Source of the DNA: Hyaloperonospora brassicae
Taxonomy: Eukaryota > Oomycota > Peronosporomycetes > Peronosporales > Peronosporaceae
Assembly (NCBI GenBank): GCA_947650285.1
Contig: CANTFL010001432.1
Location: 82,514-146,513 of the forward strand
Direction: 5' to 3'
DNA length: 64,000 bases
Made by a program: the position numbers and the translations under genes. Positions 48,450-57,895 of this stretch are shown in pieces (within the stretch, counting starts at the first letter, position 1; each line of letters begins with the position of its first letter). The notes below the pieces were generated by a model, which was given only the letters and a program-made list of their open reading frames with translations, had not been told where the DNA came from and made no database searches.

Positions 48450-48956
48450 AAATGAATGAGTTCGCTCCTTGTGGCTGGCTTCGGGTGACCTTACAAGCGC
48501 AAGACTGCGACGTTACAGTCGTCAATGTTGCTTCCGATTGTCAGCGCCGCCTTTGCTCACAAAACACAAAGCGATCATGTACGCGACATTAGAATGCAAG
48601 TCCACAACTTTTTTGTCGCTCCTGCATGACATGGATGATCCGCATTTTGGGATCAGACATAAAAAGCACGCGCTACGCGACAGGCAACTTACTCCAGCCA
48701 ACGCATTACAAAAAATCGACCCAGCAACTATACCGATCAGGTGAGGGGATACCAGAAGTGCGTCATGGGATAGGCGCTGGCATCGTGGACGCGTCGACAG
48801 CAGTCTGGTACCGACGCACAAAAAGCCGGCAGCATGCGATTTTGTGCTGTGCGAACCAGTTGCTCTGGACGGATTTGGACAGTTTCACATGGCTGGGTTT
48901 TCGTCATTCCGATATTCACCAAGTCACTGCCACATCCCGATCAAACAACATCTAGC

Positions 48957-49920
48957 ATGCGCGTCTGCTACTTCATCCTCCTGCCTGCTGTCGCTCGCGC
49001 CGTCACGACCACCAGTGTCTCGGGTATGTCCAACCCGTTCACACCTTTGGCTCGCTTGACTGACATTGCCGAGCATCGCAAGAGCGGCCTGGTCAACGGC
49101 ACGATGAAAGGCGGTGAAGCCAGCGATCGCGAAGAGAGGGTGTTGGCTGTGACATTAGACTTTCTTCATAAAGTGGAGGTATGGCTTTACAGACATCAAA
49201 ACGAAAGTATTGCCCACAGAGAAAGCCGCATTGGCCGATCAAATTTGGACAAGGCTGAAGGACAAAGAACACGTCGAAGGCTTGGGTAGGCAGTACCAAA
49301 ATTCTAAATTTTGGGCTGACACCCGAAGGAGCATTGGGTCGTGTCCTAGCGGAACACGTGGGAGATGGCGCGATGGCTCAGGCGCTCCTACGTGCAAGCC
49401 ACAAGAAGAGGAAAAAGAAAGAGCCCCATTTGGAAGCAGTGCGAGACGCAATGAAAGCGCATTGGACCGCAAAAAAGCGTACTACGAATGAGATTCTTCA
49501 GTGGCTAGGACGAGACCAACCATCAAGCGATAAGGACCTCTTCGACTACGGGATCGCTGAACTCCTGACAGGGGCTCACGCAGAGGACAAACATGTGGCA
49601 GAAGTTCTTTTGGAATATTTTGAGGGAAACTCAGTTCGATTCTTGGTCGCACTTGTGCGAGCGGAAAAAAAGAAGGCGCGGACGAGAGCGTTATGAAAGT
49701 CTGTTGGGACTGGCTGCGTTCAAAGCATACCAGATTATGCTGTCGAGCGTGAAGCTTTTCGCACTTTGATGGATCCTGCTCCGGAGGGAGACAAATGGGC
49801 CGAAGCAGAGGATCACCTCTTTGGCTGGCCAAGCGAAACCGAAAAACAGGAGATTTACGAAGAGCTTACGAGACGACCGGTGTCTGGCAATTAGGCCACG
49901 GGTTCGGACGTCAACGATAG
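48957..49920 (+). pseudogene. EER-motif effector-like gene, frameshifted arm B copy
   Basis: Sister of the open gene at 1409-2371. From the ATG at 48957 it keeps the signal peptide (MRVCYFILLPAVARA) and the motif SDREER, a full acidic-EER as in RXLR effectors. The frame is lost after about 111 codons (stop near 49287) following small indels around 49150-49260. The conserved helical part is seen in another frame at 49334-49696 (EILQWLGRDQPSSDKDLFDYG), and the tail in a third, ending at the TAG 49918-49920. Arm B has therefore lost the product. It diverges much more from arm A after the EER motif than before it. Confidence 0.6.
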
Positions 49921-50039
49921 TGGTCCGGACATTGATTGTAGTAGGACCTATGTAACTGTCGTTGGTCAATATACCGTATTTCCTTACTGCACATAGAGCA
50001 TTTCTTTGATTGGCTTGGCGAAATAGTCTAATCATTGAT

Positions 50040-51405
50040 CCTTCTATTTCTTAGTGTTTTTCTTTAAATATTTCATTAAAAACGTTAAACATAATTATAT
50101 TTTAGGGGAAAATTAGTATTTGCTTAGTTCTAAACATTATCAAGATATAAAACGTTTTTACTGCCAGCTTGTTTTTTTTAATTAGACTTTCATTATTTTT
50201 ATTCAATAACATATAAACTACAAAGTGCAAATAATTCGATGATTAAACTATTCAAAATAAAAAATGCACCATTTTATCACGAATATACAAAACATGCCCC
50301 AGATAATTGTAAAAAAGAGATTCACAAGAAAATCATATTAATATGCCCCATTTAATCACGAAAATTAAAAATGCCCCACGTCCTACTTTACCTAAGTTAA
50401 TGTGGCACAAATGAACCCCCTCATTGGTTATTTTTCACGCTTTCAAGCTTAACCTTGTATGTTTGAATCTTCAGTTGTGCGACGTTGGATAGAAGCATGA
50501 CCCTATTGCTCAGTATCACTTATAAAAATCCCATCTTTTACCTGTCGACTGCGTGGACGCAGTTCGTGTAACTCGCAATAGTTCCTTCGTTCCTCAGCCT
50601 CACTCGACATCATCAAAGGAGTCACCTCCCGGCCGTAAGTCATGGCCATCTCTCTGACTGCAGAATTTAAAGCAATCTGTTTAGCCGTCGCGCACCGTTG
50701 AGACTATTTTGTAGATTCGGAAACCTGGCAAGAGTGTGGTGAATATCGTGTCGGTGTACCGAACGTGTGCGAAAACGCAAATTGTACAACAAATGGACCG
50801 TCATCTTGCGTGCACTCGACTTTGTAACGTCGTCTATCACTCTTTTCAACGCGGGATAGATGGTTGCATCTTCTATTGAATTTGATGACAACTTGGGATA
50901 TGTCGCTCTTACTCGAGTAGCCCCAGTTATTGATGAAGCTGCAAAATAGGCGCTGTTCGTCGTCGCTTTCTATTGCGGGTGTGGCCAGCCCTACATAGAA
51001 TTTATTAATATTTAGTATCGAGGACGTGAGGTGTCATTTTTGCCACATTGACTTAAGTAAAATAGGACGTGGGGCATTTCTTTATTTTCGTGATTTTAAT
51101 GGTGCATATTTATTTAATTTTTGATTATCTGGACCATCTATTTTAGTTTCCAATTATCTGGGGCATTTGTAAAACATGTATTTTTTATCCTTTTTGATAA
51201 AAAACCGCTCTAAAAATTCTTCTTATCTATCTGAATTGGTTCTTTTTATTGAAATTAACCTTTTTTTTCAACAAGTGAACTTTTAATTACGGAAATTTGA
51301 TCCAAAAGTCCTCGAACACCTAAATAAATAACAGCAATCTGATCTTCACTGCCAGAGGAATATTTAAACCTTGTTTAACATTTCTGTTAAACGGGAGAGG
51401 GCACA
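50040..51405. mobile_element. ~1.4-kb AT-rich insertion with internal inverted repeats, arm B only
   Basis: Arm A reads straight across this position (near 1255-1320). Inside, 50287-50420 and 51029-51174 are imperfect inverted repeats sharing ACATGCCCCAGATAATTG, AATCACGAAAAT and AAATGCCCCACGTCCTA. About 600 bp lie between them, with no recognisable protein. Exact ends and a target duplication were not resolved. It may be a non-autonomous foldback-type DNA element. Confidence 0.6.
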
Positions 51406-51429
51406 TCAGGGTAGTATACAAGTTGCAAT

Positions 51430-51960
51430 AAACCACTTCCAGTCATCCACACACACATCTACCCCGTTATAGTAGGTATGACGATGCTTACCATTCCGTA
51501 TACAGCGTATGCCAGCTAACTATGCACCCTTGACCCACTTGATTGACAATTGTTGATCGTTCATGCGTTCATTGGCGCTTCGGATGATCACATCCCACCT
51601 CGTTAACGGTATCCGCCTGACCGGAAAGCATACTTTGTATGAGATAAAATGTAGATATTCCAAAATGCCTTTGCCGCTGAGAATAAATGGGATCGATGGA
51701 AAAAGTGCCTGTATGCGCCAATGTGGAATCCACGTAAACACTTTAAATGGTGAGGATACTATTCCGATAGAGTCAACAATTGAGGAAGGAAGTAGGGAAA
51801 GACAACGAAAGCTGTTCTTTATATGGTTCATGGTCTGCGGAGTACATTCGAGCAATACACCAACCTTGCAGACATGTTGTTATTCATTCAACTTCTTACA
51901 CATATGTCCAGGCATGTTGGGTAGGTGTCAAAACATTGTGTTGTCGAGTGAGTGGAGCAC
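51430..51960. other. Diverged block shared with arm A
   Basis: Inverted counterpart of 735-1330. A plus-strand frame is open at 51563-51967 here but interrupted in arm A. Product not recognised. Confidence 0.4.
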
Positions 51961-54900
51961 GCCTTGAATATGCCTCAGTCTCTCGAAGAAGCTACACTGT
52001 TCGCATGCATCTCGAAAGATCAAGTCGACATAAGCAAATGAGTACATATATCCGAGGTGAAGTCCAAGAAACATCACGTCACGGTGTTGCTGCTATATCG
52101 TTTCTGTAGTGACGCGTTGGTTTCCATGTTAGTGTAGCGGAGGAATTGTAAATTCATTCTCGAGGAAGGGTGAAGCTTAAATAGCTACTAAGTTCTTCGA
52201 CGATAAATTGACTCAAAGACTTCACTTGTTAAATAAAGAACGATTGTTAGAATCAACGTGTCTAAAACAACGACTTTGAAAGTCAACGTAGTATAAAGGA
52301 CTAAAGACTTAGACCCATAGACTTAAAAGATCACAGGTCAAAGAGCCAGAGACTCAACAGCACAAGGAATGTATCGCGTTCGCCTTACCAAGGCACTTAG
52401 TGTTGTAATATGTTCCCAATTTGAAGTCGTTGGAGCATATCGAGTCCGTTTACCGTTGGTTCAAACTGGCTGAAACAAGGGACAAGGGAAACGACGGACT
52501 AACGAATGTGTCGGTTCGCAGATTAGCTGCAACCGCATGCATGAAAAGCTTAGTCTGGAAAGTGCGAAGTGCAAGGCGAGTTGTCTTTTAGCCAGAAAGC
52601 GCTAAGCTACGTAATATATATCTTCGTGTGTCAAGGTATATACATCTGGTTTTATCAGGAACACAGTATTAGATGAAAGCTCAATGCTAGAGAGATTGCA
52701 ACAGGGCTTAGAACACGCTGTGTATACGAGTACTCACGACTGATTTAAAGCTTCTTGATCACATGGTGAGGTCAAGAGTGACGATTCAAAGCTGACCGAA
52801 GTGTTAAAGATGCGCTTGAAACTCGATTGTAAAGCTTAGGCGACTGCACAAAGCTAAGTTGTTGACCATCATCATAACAGAAAAAGGTCAAATTTCGGCG
52901 TTATGTCCTCTCGCGGCTGTATCGTTTCAGATAAGTCACAACACTGCTATAGCGTGCTATGCGGCTATTGACTTTAAATTCACACCGTACATATCACTCA
53001 AACCATTTTTATCTTGCAATCTAAGCGTATCTCCTTCCGGACAAAACTTATCTCGTCGAAGACAGTGTTTGATAAACACCCGTTCGATGCGAAAACGAGC
53101 CAAATCTTTCAAATTACATCGACATCATAGTATTGCTTGTTCTTGCACGAATGATAACGTTCCGGCCACAAGGATAGCGTGAGGAATACCAGCTTGAAAC
53201 TTACGGAATGATGCAGCTTAATGGAGAACGACTTATCAAAGGGAGCACAGTGTATTCGCTTTAGCAGCTCTGGTGAGGTCTTGCATGAAAATATCGATAA
53301 ACGTACATGTATCAGTGTTCATGGTGGGCAACGTACACAATCACCCGCTTATTTTTCCGTATAAAACCTCGGCAATGTATGACTAGCTCTTCACTTCGTG
53401 ATCATACGCTCTTTGGCTGTGCCGCGCATGCGAGTGGTCAAAAAGGCTATCTTGGATAGCTTTGACACGAATATATAAGTTTGTGATCTTTCTATCCATC
53501 AGACATAGATTACCCTGCCACAATTCGTTACGTCGTGTACTACTCGCTAGCAAATTCCTAAGATAGGTAACGGTTCGGCCACCTATAGACATTGCCACTA
53601 AAGTGTCACACTCGCACCTAATGTGCTCATCCGACCTTTCCGCCGTTCAGTTATATCACGATAAAGGTCCACACATGTGCATTGCAATGCTGATCTCCCA
53701 AAAAACATGGACAGTATGGCGCAAAAGTCTCCATCGTAGATTCCAATGGGTTACCTTTACGAGAAGGAAAGCTTATCTTGGATCCGTGCTAAGACTGTGT
53801 GAATGGCTTCTCTGTACAGGTGAGGGTGTGAAGAGGGCTGTTTTAGGCATCTCTCTTTTGATTTGAATGCTTGAAACTTACCGTAAAACGGGCACCGCAA
53901 TGTTAAATTTCAGCAGCCCTTTTCACGTAAGTTTCTGTCAGAGTATCGCTAATGCGTTGCTACGGCAATTAAACGTGCCCGTGCTCCTGAATGACGTACA
54001 CAAGTCAAAGCAAGATATACTATCCTGTCACATAAACCCGCGGAATTTCCGAGCTACCATACATCCATCGGTACCGGTGGTCCCCATAAGCGCTTTCAGA
54101 CGCAAAAGGTATGGAAAGTAGAAAGGGTCATCCAATGGTCAAGCTTGTTCACTAACGAATGTCCCCGTTGAAAGGTAAAAAGGTTGGAAAGGGAAAGGTT
54201 CATCCAATGGTCAAGCTTGTTCACTAACGAATGTCCCCGTTGATAGCGCTAAGATGATTACAGCGGGTGCGTCCGTGTCTTGAAAAACGATGGTGGTGGC
54301 ATATGTCAGAGAGCAAATTTAGCTGCCAAGCTGTACCAATGCTCGAGCAAAGCAGCAAAGAAGAAGAAGACTCGGTTTGCGCCGTCATTGCCACAGTCGT
54401 GTTTTGACGACAGAACACAGTGATGTGAACAATCATCAAGATGCGTTGCTGGTAGCAGTCAACGGTTTTTCGAAGCAGATGTGAGCAGCAATTGACAAGC
54501 TGTTGTGTAAGGTCAGCAGACAACTTTGCTACCTCGTTCATCGAGGTCTTGTGATGGGGACATACAGCTCGCCACACCTTCATCCCAGCTGTCCGCGCAG
54601 TTGGGGTGAAAAGAGCGGGTATTTCCGGCTGGAAGAAACAGCAGCCAAATATCGTTCGACGACAATGATCGAAGAACCACATATGACTCGTAGCTTCAGT
54701 CACGTACTCCGACGTCATGGCAGATACTTCGCTTCTATTCGCACGCGGCCGTTGATCTGCTACGAAATGGCAATCGCCCACACGTCAATTTTGCTGCGTA
54801 TAAAATGGCCGTGGAAAGGCGTGCAGTTGACAAAAGCCTAAAAAGCACGTAAGCCAGGTATCGTCTGTGACGTGCGCCAAACTTTCGATGAACCTTTGCC

Positions 54901-55460
54901 GTGTGACCGGTAGACCGTTTTATGCTATCAAAAGCGGTAAACTACGCGCTCATTGCCACGAGATCCGGCAACAGCTCGGGCACATGTGTTCGGGCAGTCA
55001 AATGTACAAATCTTTCAGCAGAAACTGTCTGGCTCGGCCGCTCTGGCTAAGGTCAAGCGGATCAACAAGCCCAGCAACGCTTAGCCAAAACGGACCGACT
55101 CTGACTTCTTTATCGAAATTACGTTTTGAACAAGACTGGCTGGAATATTTCCAGTGTTACTCTCCGTGCAGCACAGACAGCTAGTCAATACGTCCACCCT
55201 TATTCAAGCTGTTAAGCGAATCGTCCAACACCAGACGCTGTTTTTTCAGTCAAACTTAGAGACAGTGCAACGTGCTACAGTAATGCCATATGCAGCGCTC
55301 AAGTCAATCAATTGACACGCACGCACGTGGAGCATCCGGTTCGCGCTATCATCGATTGTATCACGGCTGTCTACTGCTGCGTTTGTGCCGTTCGTGCGAC
55401 CAGACACATGCTAGGGATGTGTGCTAGACAGAGAGGAGAGCAATTTGAGTGCTAAACTTG
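51961..55460. other. Unassigned stretch between arm B and the gene island
   Basis: Several frames of 70-185 codons exist on both strands (e.g. minus 54224-54718 from an ATG, 164 aa). None shows a recognisable domain or clearly better composition than its opposite strand, so I call no gene. A tandem duplication lies at 54126-54243. Confidence 0.4.
54126..54243 (+). repeat. 72-bp tandem duplication
   Basis: The segment TCATCCAATGGTCAAGCTTG and its extension through CCCCGTTGA occurs at 54128-54171 and again at 54200-54243. Period is 72 bp and the copies are nearly identical. Confidence 0.85.
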
Positions 55461-55468
55461 TTCATTCT
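55461..55468 (+). promoter_or_regulatory. Candidate initiator upstream of the MYB gene
   Basis: TTCATTCT matches the core of the oomycete initiator (YCAYTYY), 126 bp before the ATG at 55594. Position and match are plausible but short motifs occur by chance. Confidence 0.3.
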
Positions 55469-55593
55469 AGAACTTGACAACTAACGACTCATCGGTTCGA
55501 GTTCTTGGTCGTATTTAGCTACAATCGGAACAAGTCGTCCGCTACGTCACGGTTTTGCATCAAAGGAGGACGACTGCACTCCTTTTCTTTGGA

Positions 55594-56664
55594 ATGGCTG
55601 AGCGATTTCAAGCGCGTGTCGACACCTTTGCGTTCTACAGCAGCGGAGAGGAGAAGATCGGGGCTCTTTCCAAAGCTGAAGAGCTTGCGAAAAGAGCTAT
55701 CAGCCGTGATGATCTTTGCCTCTCAACGTCATCCATCGCCGAGCTCGATCGAAAAGACCTGTTAGTTGTTAAAGATGGCGTCCTGCGCGTTGCTGAGTCT
55801 TTGGACCGTGAGCAGCAGCAGCTGGACGCCAACGGAGAAGTTGTCAAGGCTTTGGGGACCTGGACAAAGGACGAGCATGAGCGCTTTTTGCGTGCACTGG
55901 AGGTCCACCCGAAAGGGCCGTGGAAGGCTATCGCTGAGATGGTTGCTACTCGCACGGTGCGTCAAACTCAGACGCACGCCCAGAAGTACCGAGAGAAACA
56001 GGCGCGTCGCATGCGTGGTCTCCGCAACCGAAACGGTACCCTACAGACATCACTCATGACACGCGGGATCGACTATCCCCCGCAAGTTTTTCTTTCTTCA
56101 TTTACCGCGCACGTCCACACACGTGGGTATTCACCTACTGCCTACTCGCATGCAATGGAGCTTGGTACTGCGACAATGCCGCTTGCAAGAACCATGTCAT
56201 TGCCAGCCATGCCTCTTCGCAGCTCCCGTCTCCCTCATCACTACAGCTCAAGTGTTTGTGCGACAACGCCGGTCCCAGTTAGCAAGACGAGCTCCGAGTT
56301 CAGCCAACGACACATAGCTGCTTTCTCGAGCGCGTGCATGGGAAAGGAAACTATGTACCCGTCGTCGGCATTCGCGATCAGCAGAGCGGAGAGTAAGCAC
56401 TCGGTGCCGAATTTTGACGAGTCCATGGACTTTCTCATGGATGTGTACTCGACCGATCCTACCGAGATCAACACGGTGGTATCGTTGCAGCCACGTAGCA
56501 CCCTGGTCACGCCCACTGCGGCTGTCTCACACACCCACCCTCGGAACCCGATGCCGTCTGCGCTGAAACGACATTCGGGCTTTGGGTTCGCTCCTACTGC
56601 TCAAAGGCTCGCCAAGCACTTTACGTACAGCGACAATCATGTCAATCGAGAGCTGGGCGTCTAA
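55594..56664 (+). CDS. MYB-related (SHAQKYF-class) transcription factor
   Basis: 356 aa, one exon. I chose the first ATG (55594); upstream in-frame sequence has no ATG. A single MYB repeat lies at residues 88-135, starting GTWTKDEHERFLRAL, with the spaced tryptophans GTW and GPWKAIA. It ends in the class signature THAQKYREK, where plants usually have SHAQKYF. Such proteins bind DNA in the nucleus as single-repeat MYB factors; in oomycetes the class is expanded, with members linked to sporulation and other stage-specific programmes (family knowledge). The rest is Ser/Thr/Pro-rich and probably disordered, with a short acidic segment (NFDESMDFLMDVYSTD, about 285-300) that could be an activation region (inference). 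Next gene downstream is at 57127 on the same strand. Confidence 0.9.
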   Translation: MAERFQARVDTFAFYSSGEEKIGALSKAEELAKRAISRDDLCLSTSSIAELDRKDLLVVKDGVLRVAESLDREQQQLDANGEVVKALGTWTKDEHERFLRALEVHPKGPWKAIAEMVATRTVRQTQTHAQKYREKQARRMRGLRNRNGTLQTSLMTRGIDYPPQVFLSSFTAHVHTRGYSPTAYSHAMELGTATMPLARTMSLPAMPLRSSRLPHHYSSSVCATTPVPVSKTSSEFSQRHIAAFSSACMGKETMYPSSAFAISRAESKHSVPNFDESMDFLMDVYSTDPTEINTVVSLQPRSTLVTPTAAVSHTHPRNPMPSALKRHSGFGFAPTAQRLAKHFTYSDNHVNRELGV

Positions 56665-57126
56665 GTATCTTCGCTACCGTAATCGACTTGAGCTTTGCAT
56701 GGCCTATAGAGTTTCGCTGTTTGTTCAATTCTCGCGCCGCGATCGTTGCATGCAAGTCGATTGTGTAGACCTCTTTCAATCCCCATTCCCTTGCAGTGAT
56801 GCGATGAATACTACGTCTGCCATTCATTGCACGACTGATGGCGTCGGTACTACGGCCTTCTTTTTTTAAGGTAATTGATGGGAGTTTGATGTAGCTACCG
56901 CATTAAAGTCTGCCGCGTGCTGTACACAAACATCTCGAACGAAACGACACGTACCTCCAGTTTGGCAATTGTTCGAGCTGTATCACCATTCTCATGAAAT
57001 TAGCTCTCGTCGCAACATTAAATCTCGCAGTGATATTTAAACGTAGTTGCCTCGTTCCGACGCCTGTGTTTGTATCGCACCATCCTGGCGACCCCAGACA
57101 ACACTCACACTTGAATCATCGCACCA
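56665..57126. other. Intergenic between MYB and small membrane protein genes
   Basis: 462 bp, no gene recognised. It must hold the MYB gene's 3' end and the promoter of the next gene. No clear terminator or initiator was singled out. Confidence 0.4.
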
Positions 57127-57668
57127 ATGACGAGCTCGGCCCCGGACGCTAACGCCGGCAGCCCACGCAGCCCACAACGTCTGACACTAGAGGAGAAAGT
57201 GTGGTTCGACCGGCGACGCAATGACATAAAGTACTGCTCGAGTGTTGGCGGTGCTCTGGGCGCCGCTGTCGCCACCGCCGTTATCAGTAACTGCCAGTTG
57301 ACAAATTGCTCGAGCGTCTGTTTTCCACTTATTTTTTTCTCACTGGGGTTCTGCTTGTATACTTACTCAAACTAAGCGTTCGGCCCGTTTCCGCGACGCG
57401 TTCAATTCTTCGCCATTGCCGGGGGAGTCGTCATCGGCGGGGGCGCGGGTTATCTCTATGGAGACAGCAGGGCACTCGAGCGAGTGAAAGACTTGAGTGC
57501 CAGCAGCAACTTGCGCAAACAATACCAGCACATGTACGGACGGGGCGAGAGCCTCTGTTCGAGTGCAACCGCATGGCAGAGTTGATCCTCACTATCCATC
57601 ACGGGTGCTGTTCGTTGTCTTGTGCATGCAGTGAGATGGAGAAAAAGGCCGCCAAGACTTCCAAGTGA
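57127..57668 (+). CDS. Small two-helix membrane protein, three exons, function unknown
   Basis: My model joins 57127-57286, 57377-57533 and 57632-57668, giving 117 aa. Introns are 57287-57376 (GTAACT...ACTAAG, 90 bp, phase 1) and 57534-57631 (GTACGG...ATGCAG, 98 bp, phase 2). The splices join the frames cleanly. The protein has a Ser/Pro-rich start, then LTLEEKVWFDRRRND. Two Gly/Ala-rich hydrophobic segments follow (SVGGALGAAVATAVI, about 40-54; FFAIAGGVVIGGGAGYLYG, about 64-82), then a charged tail ending EMEKKAAKTSK. The layout faintly recalls OCIA-domain mitochondrial/endosomal proteins, but I would not assign it. Its downstream neighbour, V-ATPase subunit a, converges from the other strand. 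Confidence 0.7.
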
Positions 57669-57895
57669 CGAGGTAGTGGTAACGACAGAAGAGGCCAAGG
57701 CGCGATGCAACAAGACCAAATGCCGGAGTCAGCAAGTTCTTATTGAATACACACCACTGCTGAGCTGTTGCCACCGATTGTACCTCCTATCGTCGTAGTC
57801 AGAAATCTGTTCGTCTGTCCTCCAGTTACTTCCTTGTCAACCAACAACCAAAGGTTTCTCACGAGCTGGTTGCTCTTGCAAAGTTGGTGAGGCAC

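Larger units (their letters stand above)
31940..51960 (+). repeat. Arm B of the inverted segmental duplication, with nested insertions
   Basis: Homologous to arm A (735-6629) in inverted orientation. Sequence inserted relative to arm A is the Gypsy element (32210-40218), the internal part and one LTR of Copia-2 (41617-47241), and an AT-rich piece (about 50040-51405). Arm B lacks the 654-bp insertion of arm A. The right limit is approximate because similarity fades. Confidence 0.88.

Noticed and set aside
48834..48956. Upstream extension of the effector-like frame to an earlier ATG
   Set aside because: It would bury the signal peptide 41 residues inside the protein; the inner ATG gives a normal secreted N-terminus in both arms.
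54224..54781. 185-codon minus-strand frame
   Set aside because: It starts at GTG and the opposite strand is also open over much of it; no domain, and no repeat copy to test conservation. Mentioned only within the unassigned stretch.
57586..57668. Two-exon version of the small membrane protein ending at TGA 57583-57585
   Set aside because: A three-exon model with consensus GTACGG/GCAG sites gives a charged, better-behaved C-terminus; splice evidence could still reverse this.
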